Assembly: GCA_027605045.1 (NCBI GenBank)
Contig: JAQFWX010000003.1
Coordinates: 2,418,001-2,482,000 of the forward strand
Direction: 5' to 3'
Source: Phallus indusiatus
Lineage: Eukaryota; Basidiomycota; Agaricomycetes; Phallales; Phallaceae
DNA: 64,000 nt
Under the pieces are notes generated by a model, which was not told the origin of the DNA, did no database searches, and was given only the letters and a program-made list of their open reading frames with translations. Positions 12,177 to 24,757 of this stretch are shown here, piece after piece (positions within the stretch are counted from its first letter, which is position 1; every line of letters starts with the position of its first letter). The translations under genes and the position numbers were made by a program.

Positions 12177-13267
12177 GTAAGGGAGACCGTCACTTGCGAT
12201 GTGGGGTTTTAGGTTGAGAGGATGGGGGTGCTGTTAACGTTGCTACAGAGAATTATGAAACCTGTTGAATGTCGCAATTACCTCGTGTTATCAACATGTG
12301 TATATGGCAATTCAAAAATAGATCACAACTGCGTGATCTCCCAACAACCAATCCGGTAATTTGAGGGTGGGTGACAATTCTGGGAGAACAAAAGAGCCTG
12401 TATAGAAATCTGCTTCGAAAAATTCAGTTGGATGAAACTCCGATAAATTGTGGAAGGAATCATTGTGAAGTGCCATTCGGAAGGGGAATAGACTTGCTGT
12501 GCACGTTCAGTTATTTTACCACGAAGAAAAGATTTTGGATTTTGGCGCGGGTTGGTGCAGGAAGACCCAATACGTTCTGTCAGATCAATATTTGCCTTGA
12601 CCTTCGGAAGGCTCGGTGGTCAGTTGAATTCATTCGACGTCAGCGGCGTCAGCATCCACTGATAAATCGCATCGAAATGTAGATATATCGGTTTGTGCAG
12701 GTGGTTGTTTCTTTCGGTGCGCCTCCCACTAAATTCAGCTCAGGATAAAAAAAAAACATAGCAGACATTTCTATTGCAGCATCCCTTTGGTTACTGAATG
12801 TTGAACGCTGATGGCTCTGCAACAATATCATGGCAAAATGCATTGCCTTCAAGTTGAACGTTAACATCCACATGAATGACCAATATGGAATTCATATCTT
12901 GTATATGAATTGCGCGTTCGTTCGCTCCCAAGATTTTCAGCCTTACCTTGCCACCTTTAGTGCAGACTGGGCTGAGAAAGGCGTCTATCACTCACAATCA
13001 AAGTGTATCCGCTCGTTGTCCTACATACATACCACTACGCCGGCTAGCGAAGCGTTGACAGTTTGTGTTAATGGCTGGTATTCTTTTTACGGATTGATTT
13101 GTCGCACGCGTACAAAGACCTTTGATGATTAAAATAGTACTACAGGTAACAATGTCTTTCTTTCTAATCTATACATCACAAATTAACAAATAATAAAGTA
13201 ACCATACGAGTAGTACTACTTACTGCGCTGACATGCCAACTTCTGGGCCGGAAATCAAAACAGCACA
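12177..13267. other. Intergenic, nothing assigned
   Basis: Short open frames on both strands show no family motif, no plausible splice pattern and no repeat of note. The first 200 bases should contain the promoter of the DUF6535 gene. Confidence 0.5.
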
Positions 13268-14415
13268 CAGGACTGAACAACCCTCCACAAATCCTCATCC
13301 GATACACCGGAAGCAATCATGTTAGCCCACAAACCATGTACACGTGCTATGTGTGCTAAAAGAGCTTCTGTTGTGTAGGTTTGTGCTAGTGCTTGATCAG
13401 TTGTGCGAGTAATTGGAGGTTTGGAGGTAGTGGGTGTTGGTTTTGAGAGGGTTGTGTCGATAGGAGCAGGGCTACGAAGAGGCGTTGGGTTGGGTTGCTT
13501 GGTGTAAAGGCAGGTGAGAAGAAGTGGGGATGTATTATTAGGTGATGGGAAGGTGCAATTGGGAGCTTCCGTGGTGACGACGAAGGCTCGGATGAACGTT
13601 CTGGTGTTGGTGAAAGAGGAAGATTAGCGCAATGCGCTGCGAGGACTATGCCATGTGCTGGATGAAGCGCCACGTTCTTGGTTTTTTTAGATGCAGTGTC
13701 TTGATCATTGGGTGTGCGAGAGTAGACAGCGGAGATGTGAGATAGCAGTGTGAATGCAGAGGAACGAATAAAGAGCTCAAGTTCGCGAGGGTAGCAGTTT
13801 GTGGGTGGCTGGGTTGCGGATGAGCATGCCGCTTGAGGCATTCTACAAACGAGAATTAGGATCGCAGACGGTGGAATACAAAGAGGTTGGACGTACCCTT
13901 TACCCGTCGTTCTGAGTTTGTCGACGAGGTATTCGATAGGAACATTCTGCAGCTCCGGATCGGGTGCCTGTGATGCAACTACATCGACAGTGACCATAGA
14001 AGAATTTGTTTTGATTGAAGGAGTGGTTGAATGGCGTGTTTAGATGGAGAAGAAGAGTCGGTGACTACAATTGGAGGAGAACAGTCCGTCATGTCCACAT
14101 ACATGGTCCCAAAGTTGTGCCTCTCTGCGACTTCGCTTTCTTGGCATGTTATCTAACGACAGAAACATGGGATGGAGTAGATGATGTTGGAAGAGGAATT
14201 TGTAATTTAGAGCGCAGTTTGCGTGTTACGGGTGCCGGAGATGTGGGAGCAGGAGATCCTGTCGACCTATATTTTTGCCTGGGTTTGCCTAGCAAGGCAT
14301 TTTTTCAAGTTGGCAGGAAGAAACCATTTTTCAGGAGACGAGTCTGTAACGGTGAGAAGTACGGCCGTCCTTGACTCAGTGTTCGTCGTACAGTGCCAAC
14401 AGTCACAGTCGTAGT
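13268..14415 (-). pseudogene. Clp1-like gene, copy iv (best preserved, still broken)
   Basis: Read leftwards from about 14415: a leader ending in a stop (VSVV then Arg and TAG), an N-terminal block with VDMTDCSPP and VVTDSSSPSKHA, then VTVDVVASQAPDPELQNVPI and EYLVDKLRTTGK before an intron. The second exon reads RMPQAACSSATQPPTN, SRTPNDQDT, HPAHGIVLAAHCANL, a Pro/Ser-rich stretch, AQTYTTEALLAHIARVHGLW and SDEDLWRVVQSCVLF plus stop. The family layout resembles Clp1, a regulator of clamp-cell formation in mushrooms; this naming is tentative. At least one frameshift and a leader stop differ from the lesions in copy i, so each copy decayed separately. Confidence 0.55.
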
Positions 14416-15682
14416 CGGTGTGACATGACGCAAGCGTACAACTACACCGTGAGCGTCTATTCGGAAATCAGCGGATGGAACGAGTGCGTCGAAAGGAATC
14501 TTGTTTTGCTCTGTTGATGGCGCCTGCTAACTGCTAACTCTGCGTCCCCGTCGTCCAGTGCCTCTCTACAGCCGCAACCGCAATTAGCTCAACAGCAACT
14601 TGAATCACTCAACCATTCATTCACCCTCGTCTCTTTTCTACCCAGCCTCTTCCCCCTGGCGCAGCAAATCCAACTCCAAATGTTAGACCCGTTTACATAG
14701 ATGCATCTGCTACCGCCGTTGTCGCCAAAGGTGATATTCACACTCAGTCAGATGAAGATTTGGAACCTCCATTAACGCCATCACCTCCTCAACCTATCTT
14801 TTCCAGTTCACGATACCCCAAATTGAATGGGTTACACCGCGAGGCTTGCGAAAATCGACGAAGAAGAAGGGGAGTATCGTCAGCGAGAAACGCGTTGATG
14901 AGGGAGGAGAGTTCGGTGGATTATGATGATACTAGACGGGTCTTGCAAACAGTCAGAGGAATCGCCATACTGTGAGTCATGCAGGTCATGCGACTGATAG
15001 TGGGGATGTTGCTGATGCTGAAAGTGCCAAACGGCGATGGTGGAAGTGTGTCTTCGTGTGTTACGGCTGCTTGTAAAATATCTTTTACACCCCTGGTCTT
15101 GGTCCTGTTCCCGTTACGGTTGTAACGAATGATGCTAGTGCTGTTGATGGCCGGGGCAATATAGTTGTGCCTACTATTTATTACGGTGTCTTCGAGGCCT
15201 GCACTCGTGATTCGTTAATTTCGCTCCTTTCAGTCTTATTTCGCCTATCTTTAATGCAAGCTCAGGCTGGGCTTGGGTTGGGCCGAGAAAGGGACTAATC
15301 CAGACGGAAGGCACTAACAGCATTGAGCTCCGATAGGCTGCCATGGACATGAGACTTGGGACTGCCCAGTGCCGCGGCAGCGAAAGTGCTGACGATGACG
15401 ATGTTTCTCTCGAACGGATGGGTTCCGGTTTGTGTTCACATGACTTTCCGGTGTATTTGGAAATCAGTTTTTTGGCTGTACATGTACGTCATCGAAGCCG
15501 ATTCACAGCCTGCCAAGGTGAGAATGCCCTGACTCACTTTTTTTAACTTTCCCCGCTCCACTGTACAGCCTGGGCGTTCAACTCTGTTTACCTTCCCCTA
15601 AAGGGAATTCGGATGACGTTTAATTTAGTGAGCTCAGTTTAAAGAAGTTGACAAGAACCGAAAGGGCGCGCAAATCTTTTTG
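14416..15682. other. No confirmed gene
   Basis: A plus-strand open stretch around 14700-14972 (PPLTPSPPQPIFSSS, then RRRRRGVSSARNALM) looks weakly coding and low-complexity, but no family or complete exon chain is seen. The rest shows no signal. Confidence 0.35.
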
Positions 15683-16429
15683 ATGCCAAACTCGGCCGCT
15701 ACTACTACCCAGACTCTACATTCTCCCGCATACTCTTCTCGCACTTCATACACCTACGCTACAAACACCGATAATAAAAGACCACGAAGCAAAAGCAAAA
15801 GCAGAAATTCGAGCTTGTTTTCGTTTATTGATCCATGGAATCGTCGTGACCATCATATCCCATTGACTCCGCGATCACACCGCCGCTCGCCACAACCCAT
15901 CTTGCACACATTGCTACAATATCGTCGCATTCCTCCCCTAGAATACGACCTTTCCCTTAATCCATCTCATATTCTCGTGATCCACGGACAAGGATATTCA
16001 GAACTTTCTCAAGAACAGCTTGACGCACCAGCCACAAATCCACCCATCCGTTCCATGTCAATTACATGTGACGCCCTTCCATGGACTATTCAAATTAACA
16101 GTTCAAACGCACGCATTATAACAGTGGCGGATGTTCTGGGGAGTCTTTACCGGGGATTACGTTCAAAGGCTAGTCAAACCGACTGGGATCGGCTTCCTAC
16201 TGATACCAAACGCGGTGTACGTGAGGCTTGGGTTACGCGATATATGCGTCATCAGTCTCTTCGACAAAGGAGCTACGAAGAAAGCCAAGGACTTAGAAGA
16301 GTAGACTTTTTGTGTGGAAACCTTGGTTTTATGGGGTTGACACGCATATCTGAGACATCACATGATCATCGGTGGTTGCTGCATGTCGGCCGAGTAAAAC
16401 GGAGGGTCAAATTTAAGGCGAACAGTTGA
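15683..16429 (+). CDS. DUF6699-domain protein
   Basis: Single exon, 248 residues, starting at the ATG at 15683. The first ~70 residues are Ser/Arg-rich and disordered (KRPRSKSKSRNSS). The DUF6699 domain follows: PILHTLLQYRRIPPLEYDLS, then APATNPPIRSM, LPWTIQINSS, ITVADVLGSLYRGLR and, near the end, RRVDFLCGNLGFMGL with a closing WLLHV. The family is widespread in Agaricomycetes and has no assigned function. The gene converges on the SDR at 16676-18185; their stops are only about 250 bases apart. Confidence 0.85.
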   Translation: MPNSAATTTQTLHSPAYSSRTSYTYATNTDNKRPRSKSKSRNSSLFSFIDPWNRRDHHIPLTPRSHRRSPQPILHTLLQYRRIPPLEYDLSLNPSHILVIHGQGYSELSQEQLDAPATNPPIRSMSITCDALPWTIQINSSNARIITVADVLGSLYRGLRSKASQTDWDRLPTDTKRGVREAWVTRYMRHQSLRQRSYEESQGLRRVDFLCGNLGFMGLTRISETSHDHRWLLHVGRVKRRVKFKANS

Positions 16430-16675
16430 TATATTATTATTTATGCTTGTACATTATATTTTATGCAGTATAATAGCAAGAAAGCCTTTTTTATTGGCTC
16501 TGGAAATGTTTCCGCGTATCGTTTCGGAACCAAGATGTCATACTGGTATCACGAGACTCGGGAAAGGATACGGAACTACCGTGCCCATCGAGGGCACTGG
16601 TAGAGATATTGGAATGCGTGACGACAACGGAAGTTTAAGGTCTATATTTATTTATTACTTTCGCGACTTTATGCA

Positions 16676-18185
16676 TTATTGCACATTGAACGTTTGCCCA
16701 ACAAGTTTCTCGCTCAACTCCCACAGCTTTTTGGCGGATTCCTGTGAAAAAGGTTGTCTCCGTTAGAGCTTGGACAAGTAATTTCAAAACCTACTCTATC
16801 AGTCGCATGTGGATGAACTTGGTTTGGATCCGTAACGACTTGACAGTCAATGAGACATGAACCGCTCCTATCTGCGACGTTAGAAAACTGAGCTTTTCAA
16901 AAATTCCCATTTAGAACGAGGTGAAAGCATACCCCTTATAGATGGGTCAAATCCGGCAACAATATGACTTGCTGAACCTTCTCCAACGCTGCGCGCCCAA
17001 TTACCTTTGGGCCTTCCGTCAGGGTGAAACCCATGCAAAAATTTAGCATAGTCTTCACGTGTCATGTGCTTTTGTAGTCCAGTTATAGCACCACTGGGCT
17101 AAAGGGTTTTTTAGTTAGAATAATAGCAATAGTGAACGGTTTCCGACGATGCTTGCCTGCACGCTGAAAGCAGTGAGCTTGGTGTTTTTGAATCTTTGAG
17201 CAAGCTCCACAGCAAAAAGCATATTTGCCTTATTCAAACATCATTATCCAAATGAGATAGTGTCTTACTTAAATATGAATAGTACCGAATTACCGTTTTA
17301 CTTTGTCCGCTGCCGGTGATAAATTTAATACCATCCAAAATAAAAAAAATGAAAATTTGAAACTCACTATGCAGCCCAACTATCATAAACTTCTCCGTTT
17401 TGAAAGTTATAATCCTAAAACATAGTGAGTGAATTTCAATAATATGAGCAGCAGGGAATGGAAAAACGACTCGGACATCAAAGCGCATTTGGCCCCACGT
17501 ATGTCCAAGGGAGGATATAACAACCACGCGAGGGTTTCGTGATTCTAGAAGTTTAGGCATAATCAAATTCGTGAAGAGGAACCCCGAGATATGATTAACG
17601 GCGAATTGAGACTCAATTCCTTCTGTTGTTTTCTGGAAAGGCGGGGCCATCTTGTATATATAAAGCAAGTCCGATTGTGATTCAAAGTCAAGGAAATGTA
17701 AGTATGAGCTTACGATTCCAGCGTTTAAGATAAGAACATCGACGGGATCTGGGTAGTTGAGCACTTCTGCGGCAGCACTTCGGATGGCTTGTTGAGATGC
17801 AAGATCAAACGCCAGATAACGTAGGTTTGCGTTAGGAGCTTGTTCTCTAATGATCTCCGCTGTTTCTTCTATTCTAATCAAAGATCTCAGAAGCCGAAAA
17901 TAAAACGTTTTTTGAAAAACAAAAAATACGAACGAGTTCAATTCACGGCTTGCTAAAATAACGTTGGCTCCAACAAGAGCTAGCACGCGCGCGACCTCAG
18001 CACCATAACCGTTTTTTGTTACACCGGTTATGATTACTATCAAGGAAGGAAGGAGTTAGTTAGTTAGTTATGATATATGACTCGGAAGAAAACATTGATG
18101 TAGTTGATTTACCTGTTTTCCCCTTGATATCGTCTGATAAGGTTTTTGCTACACTTTCTGCTGTGAAGGATGCATCAAACTTCAT
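16676..18185 (-). CDS. Short-chain dehydrogenase/reductase
   Basis: NAD(P)-dependent Rossmann oxidoreductase assembled from about eight exons. The start ATG (18183-18185) begins MKFDASFTAESVAKTL. Cofactor loop TGVTKNGYGAE is followed by LASREL, the NAG motif in LILNAGI, catalytic Ser in VVISSLGHTWGQ, and the catalytic Tyr-Lys pair YGQSK. The Tyr codon is split by an intron (GCATA|gtgagt...cag|CGGACAA). The C-terminus reads DRSGSCLIDCQV and ESAKKLWELSEKLVGQ, typical of RDH/light-induced fungal SDRs. One intron after FSVQ has a GC donor (gcaagc...ttag). No disabling change was seen. The substrate is unknown. Confidence 0.88.
18053..18071. repeat. (GTTA)n microsatellite in an intron
   Basis: About four tandem gtta units inside the first intron of the SDR gene. 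Confidence 0.7.
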
Positions 18186-18590
18186 GATCGTTGAGTCAGT
18201 GGTGAAACGTTTTCAGATTCAGGCATTACGCAGATGACCACTCCAGACGTTTATAGCTAAAAAGCGTGAGAACGATGTCAGTCAACATCCGCGGAGATGG
18301 ACTCGGGCTCTGGGAGACGACTGAGCGCAGAAAGAGAAGGCTTACTACTTCATTAACTGTAAACCTATTCCTAGTAAATATTGTAGCGTGACCCCAATCA
18401 GTCGCTGTTCTCTTGTGTTAGGCTCATGTCCTAAAGCGGCTGAATTATGTAAAATACGGATGACGTAATAGCGTCAAGACTCAACTTAGCTTTCTTTCCT
18501 TGGACGGGCTTTCGCTGATTGACCGGCCCATGAGGCCATAAAAACATGTGAGGCTGAGTTTGCTTCTTTTCGGTGAACTACTATTTTCTC

Positions 18591-21353
18591 ATGTCTCAGC
18601 GACCTTCAAGCGATCCTAGATTTCACCAACAAGGCCGTCCTCGGGCAGGACAGGGTCACTCACAAGGACAACAACAAGCCACGCACTGGCAGCCACCACC
18701 GCAACAACGTCAGCATTTACAAGTACCGCAGTCGACAGAGGTTCAAGGAATGCCTCAATTCAGAGTCAACGTTCAACACCCAGACGAGGTTCCGGCACTT
18801 GGAAGTCAAGAGCAAGGGATGCACGAATTTCCTGCTGTTGTACAGGGAAGCGGTGAACTGATTACTGTTGAACGCAAAATCCCTCAAGCAGAACGCGACA
18901 AAGACTCCGAGATAATATCGATTTTAAACCTAGCTCTCACTCCACAAAACGCTCATTATTTTCTTGCGTCAATCGTTGAAAGCGCCAAGGATGCGCTGAA
19001 CCAAGATTATAGTGATCTCCCTAAAGCACGCGGTTTGTTAAACAAATATCCCGGAATATATCGTTTCTTAGATGCCGATTGGAAAAATCACAACTTTAGC
19101 AACACCCGTCGTTTAGGTATACATATATTTCATAGCCCGAATCATAACAACATCTGCTAACTAAAAGTCCTCAGCGGTGTTGCAGAAGATTGACGCCCAC
19201 ACAATAGCATTGGCAACACTCCAATCTCGTCACAATCCAGTCTATCCTCTGCTTCTCCTCAAAGTGTCGGCCTTGAATCAATGGAAAGCAAATGACATTC
19301 AACTCAACAACTGTATCATGTATTCTCGCGAAATTGACATCGCCAATTCAAGGATTCCCGCTCTAGCGGCCTTACACCAGTTTCTAAATGATCTACCTAC
19401 CCGTCGACCATATTCTGTGATTGTTCACGCCGATGCTTTTTCTTCTCCCAAATCACTTATTTATTGTTTTTCAAACAGAATCGCGACATGACTGGGGAAT
19501 TTCAATTAGCCAGGAATCGTTATCAAAATCAATTTGACAGCGTATTCGTCTACACATCAGATCCGGTCGAACACGATCAACGGGAATACTTGTCGTTTTT
19601 TGTTCTTAATCGGACTTTTCTCACTGATTCCATTTCGGCGGATCAAGATGCTTCCAATTTCAAAGCTGCTATCTTTTGCCATTTCTTTGTACACACACCT
19701 TTTCTTTATATCCGGAATTCTCGCTTGAATTATAAACAGTATGTTTCATTAATTCTGTTATCATTTGTCAATTATCTGAATGTCTCTTAGAGATCAATCG
19801 TGGAATTTTCCTATTTTCTTGAAGAGCGTGGAGGGCGAGGATATTACCGTCAAGTATACACCGAAAAGCGACTGGTCTGTGATGGACAAGAGAATTTTAT
19901 GTCCGCTTGTTATATCGGAGGTTGTTTCGCAGAAAAACGAAGAGGATAAGCAACGGATGCTCATGCAAGCCATCGCGGCTGTTCGTATCGGGCAACATTT
20001 CACCGATCCAGAGGTCGAGTTCCAGAAGTGGTTCTTCATGGTCGCGATTTACCTCACTGCAGAACTTAAGGCACAACGATATATTCTGGTTTCCGAAGGT
20101 GGTTCAGATCCAAAGGTAAAGTGGCAATCAATTTAGCATTTAACGTGTAGTCATGAATAGTCAACACCTTTTTTCTTCATAGGTCCACATTGTCTTGAAG
20201 ACTTTTAATTTGAAGAACAACCGCGAAGCGAATCAGTTTTTCCTAGAGATGCTCAACATCAGAGACAAGGCTGTTCGCATGTCCGAGAATTTCAGAATAG
20301 AAGACGAACTTGAAAGAACGTTACTCTCACTGGCTGAGGATGCCAAGAATCTCAAATCTCTCCATTCAAAGGACGGACGGGCTAGTAGAGGAAACAGCTC
20401 TGAGGATGGCGGACAAAACTACAATTTTAATTCATCGAACAACAATGCAATCACTGGCGCGCGCAACAGAGGTTTCGACGAAGGATACGGACACGAGGAT
20501 GGTGTATTCCAAGCGCCCGAACTTCGAAATGAATTAGACAAACTGGGATATGAGATTTTATATACCTCTTATTTCGTAATATCTATCTATCTCTCAACTT
20601 GACTATAGAACTAATCTCAGTTTACATTCGTAGAATCCTAATCTCGCTGTTGTGCAGCCCAAGAACAATCCGGATACGAAACACTACGTGAAATTCATCC
20701 CGGAATACTCGAAAGAACTGCAGATAATCACATACCTAAATAAGCTGAAACCGCCTTCAAGTTATATCATTCGGCCGATTGGATCTTCCACATTCCGGGG
20801 CGGTTCATTGATGGCCATGCTTGGAGCGGGAAGATGGATGAAGAATATCGAGAACTTGGCCATTCATTTACCGGATCTGGTTCTACAATTATTAAACGGT
20901 GTTCAATTTCTTCACAACAACCTCGTTGCGCATTTAGACTTGAAACCCGAAAATCTTCTCGCCTCCACAACGGATCCAAGCAATCCGAAGCTGACGATTA
21001 TTGACTTCAGCTGCGCTGTGCGCGTCGCGAGTCCCTCTACTCTTATAACCGGCGTGCTGGGTACGGATGGATATATGGCTCCTGAAATTGGGTCGGGTCC
21101 GTATAATCCGTTCAAAGCAGATTTGTGGAGTTTCGGGGTGGTGCTTAAGCAATTATGCGAGGCGGCTGGATCTGAGTTTCCTCAGCGGTCTCTGATACTA
21201 ATGATTGCCAGTCAATTAACGCGGCGGAATCCTGATCTTAGGCCTAATTTGTCAGAAATCCTGCAGTGGACTGTTGAGACCACTGGTGGAGGCGATGTGC
21301 ACGAACTTCCGTATGTGTTATGTGTTTTATTCATGATTTTGAGACTTTTCTAA
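18591..21353 (+). CDS. Large protein kinase-like protein with putative nuclease-like N-terminal domain
   Basis: Exons start at 18591, 19175, about 19483, 19791, 20183 and about 20634; all joins keep frame. The N-terminus is Gln-rich. A middle domain carries YSREIDIANSRIPAL, a DKRILCPLVISEVVSQ segment and KQRMLMQAIAAVRIG, which looks like a restriction-endonuclease-like (E-x-x-S/Q-K type) fold; this is an inference. A short linker leads to a kinase domain: HYVKFIPEYSKELQIITYL, the catalytic loop HLDLKPENLL in place of HRD, IIDFSCAV in place of DFG, then GYMAPE and ADLWSFGVV. The HRD Arg and DFG Gly are replaced. Fungal effector-like (Crinkler-type) proteins combine such nuclease and kinase modules. 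The 3' end could contain one more intron near HELP. Confidence 0.75.
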
Positions 21354-22026
21354 AAGGCGGCTCGCTAGCCTTTTTCCAATCAAACCTGAAGCCGTTTACG
21401 TTTTTTGACAGATTATATTTTACCAAAGCATCGTTTTGTTCTGATCACACACTCTTCCATGGCATTCTTTAATCGAATAATTCATCTAGAACGAGTTTCA
21501 TATATTTTCAGCGCTCGGGTGTTTCTGTAAAGTAGAAGATATTAGGCTCTGACGCGCGGGATGGGATGGGCGGAGAAAGACCGCTTAAGTCTATCGTGTA
21601 TGTCTAGACAGATTATATAGCTATATTCCGACGCCAAAATTCCAACATTTGTCCAATGTTTGAAACCCGCTATGTGAACTCCGAGCCTTAACTCGCTTTT
21701 TCCAGGAACAAATTTGAGTACGCTCAGACTTGAATTATGTCAATACAATCTTCAGACATAATCTTGAATAATCGTTTCCCGTCGGAATGGTTGTTTCGTT
21801 CAAGCTCTTTCAAGGGCATGTTAGTGAACGGAGTTGACGTATTAGCACAAGAAGATATCAGTCAATAGTCTGATCGCGCTAGTGTATCATTTTCATAGCC
21901 TGAGAAACTTTGACATTAAGAGAATATGATCAAATTATCTCCTTAAATTCCTTAATACTGGAATTTTAACACAAGTGAGACAAAAATTAATTATCCATCT
22001 TTGCATCCTTTATCGTCAAACAGTGT
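21354..22026. other. Intergenic, nothing assigned
   Basis: AT-rich sequence between the 3' ends of the kinase-like gene and GH131. No open frame or repeat of note. Confidence 0.6.
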
Positions 22027-23474
22027 TTATTGGCACTGAGGGAAAAGAAATAAAAGGTTAGAGTTACCAATGTTTTTAAGCGACAGCTGGACCGTACCTG
22101 GTAATAATACGGAGGTGAAACAGCAACACAGTTAAAAGGACTCGCGCAAGTAGTTGGGCCGCTATCATCCAATAATCGTTAGCTTTATTTTTGGGAAAAA
22201 TTGGGAGTGTACTTACGCCCATCCAGTTCCACCACATTGTCCCCATTGAGATTGAGCTGGAGCGGCAGGCGCAGTCGTTGTTGGAGCTGTACTAACGGGT
22301 GCTTTGGACGAGGGTGCTGAAGTAGGAGACGAAGACTGTGAGGCTGGTGCGGAAGAGGGAGCAGAGGATGATGGTGCAGTTCCACCAGATCCCGGGTTGG
22401 GACCAGCGATGGATGTTGTGATCGGTGCCTCTTCGACGAAGATACCTGACCAGTACCAATCTTCTGGGGCAGCATCTGTTCCGCCGTTGGGGAGACGAAG
22501 AACACCAATGTGCCTTTAAAAAAATATGAATCAACTTATGAGGAAAATCTATCCATAACAATTCGACGCATACCAATCTTCAGAGTTAGTCGACGGACTG
22601 CAAGAGATAGACTCCATTATTTGAGTAAGAGGACTCGATCCGTTTGAGGCCCAAAGACCGCAGGTGCCGCCGCTGAAATCAATGTCGTAGGCACTGTGCA
22701 AAGCATCAGTTACCCGGTCAAGGTACGAAAAGCAAAATGCGTTTTAGTTAACTGGACTCACAAATTGTACCAGTTTCCTGCCTCTAGAGTTACTGCCCAT
22801 TGACTCTGACTGTTGATGTCCCATCGGAGGTGAGTGTCAGTTGTACCAGCTTCGCCGTCAATCAAACCGAACTTGATCTCGGTGAAATGTGATTCAAAGC
22901 TATAGAAACGTCAGAAGATGTTTTATATAAATAAAAACGAGTGTAATCTCGTACAAAGCAATTTGATGTTCAAATCCCGGATTGGGGGCATTCGTGGTAC
23001 TTGTCATGAGCGAGAAGTGATAGTACAAGTGACCTTGACCCAAGTTGTTGGATGTTTGTGGGATGATTTCACTACGCTCCATTGTTTGACCATTCCAGAA
23101 TGAAGTTCCGTCCTAAAGCACGTTAAATGGAAAAGGAAATATCAACGAGCTTCAGAGTAATGAACTTACGATAGTAATTTTTATACCTTGGGCGTCGGTG
23201 GTGTCGGCGGGGTTTTTGTAACTTGGAGACAACGCAAGGTAATCTGCTGTTGGCTCCGAGCCATGAATGTACCACTGCCAGTCGCCAATTTCATCCGACC
23301 ATGACCCTGTGAGAGATACGTATCAACGAATCTTATAATGGTATAGCAAGTCCTACAATCATCAAAATCTGCGACGGTGGCGGATGAGTTAAAAAAGCCG
23401 CTCCACAATATCGTTCCGGCTTTGGCCGATGATATTGAAGCGAGAAGAGCAAAAAAGGGGATAGAGAACTTCAT
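22027..23474 (-). CDS. Secreted GH131 glucanase with C-terminal CBM1
   Basis: Begins with a signal peptide (MKFSIPFFALLASISSAKA) and then GTILWSGFFN. The spliced product runs through WSWSDEIGDWQWYIHGS, FWNGQTMERSEIIPQ, GHLYYHFSLM, HQIALFESHFTEIKFG, WAVTLEAGNWYNFAYDIDFS and DWHIGVLRLPNGG, which is the GH131 core. A Ser/Ala/Pro/Thr linker leads to a CBM1 cellulose-binding module: QWGQCGGTGWAGPTTC...NC and YYYQC. The last two residues and stop (TGCCAATAA) lie in a tiny final exon behind an intron that splits the module. GH131 enzymes act on beta-1,3/1,6- and beta-1,4-glucans. The protein is predicted extracellular, for plant-wall or fungal-wall glucan attack. Confidence 0.93.
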
Positions 23475-23516
23475 CGTCGATGAAGAAAAAGCTCCAAATG
23501 TATGTGTTCAACACGT

Positions 23517-23523
23517 TTTATAG
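23517..23523 (-). promoter_or_regulatory. TATA box of GH131
   Basis: TATAAAA on the minus strand, about 43 nt upstream of the start codon, suggesting a short 5' leader. Confidence 0.55.
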
Positions 23524-24757
23524 GATGCACTCCCGGAGACAGAGTTGCATAATTTCGGAAATTTGTCTGTGGAACTGTCATAGAACTGAAATCTCGGATT
23601 CATCGGATTCATTGTGATTGTCCTTTCAGTCGTGGTGTTGATTTACGCGATAATTGATGATATTTCTTCGGAATCAACGAGACTGGCGCGTATTGGCAGG
23701 AGGGTATAGGTAAATATCAAATTCTGAACACTTGAAAATCCGAAAAACGTTAGCAAGTCATTAGTACTGAAGAATCCGGCATAAAGACCTCACTTATGAT
23801 AATGCATAAAAAAGGGTTAAATTCGGTATGCGCGTGAATATCCCCATATTTCTTCGTGTAGTGGGTGGTACCTCCGAGTCCATCGTAATAGCCAGTCCGG
23901 CCGTCAATTTTGCTCTGACTTTTCGAAACACCCTCTTTCACAACATCAATGTGGCGGAAGTGCAAAAAAAAACTCCATCAAAAACACTCACCCTGTTATA
24001 ACGCCGCTCTGTACGAAAATCGCAGCTGTGAAGTAGAAGGCAGTAGAACTAGGCTGTTTTTTTCCTCACATTAACAAAACAAAAACAAGGAAAGGCTTCG
24101 GAGCGCCCACGGAACTGACGTAATAATCGGCTCCGAGTTCTCTCCTGGTTGGCGTCTGTTGGCGTCACGGTCCCTCACAACCGTGTCAAAATGAAAAAGT
24201 TCTCTTCACTTTTGTTTACCAAACTCTAAGCTCAATTGGATGGATTATACGGGAAGGTAACCAGATATTATACAAATTCTTCGTTTTGATATCATTTCTT
24301 CTAGAAAATACCACGTTCATCCCCATCCCTGCCTAAACGCAACCTAAACGTTGCACTAACGTCAACTGTCAAAAGTGGTCGACAATAGTCAACGTCCTTT
24401 CTTTGTGGTAATGTGTCTTCACTGTCATAACGGAAATTCTACCCAAGCAAAATATTGACTTGCTGGGTTCTAGCCCTTGAACTGGTTTCCCGTGATTTGG
24501 TTCACCACCTTACTGAATGGATTCAATTTCATCTTGACTCAGCGGTGGATTGCGCTGCGGTGCCGTCATTTAATCGATAACACTGCAATGAAAAATAAAA
24601 CGCCAACATCGACAGTACTGAACAGAAGGAAAGACTGACACGTCGAACGGCGAACGCGGTATTCCGTGGAAGGCACGTGATTCAAAATTTCTTTAGGCGA
24701 TTCACATTAATATGAGAGCAAGGTAGACATGCCCTTGCCTCATGTCGGCTGCCAATC
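23524..24757. other. Intergenic, nothing assigned
   Basis: No coding signal on either strand. The last few hundred bases are the presumed promoter of SET paralog C. Confidence 0.55.

Noticed and set aside
12830..13132. 100-codon plus-strand frame
   Set aside because: No family motif, unusual composition, no neighbouring exons and no paralog.
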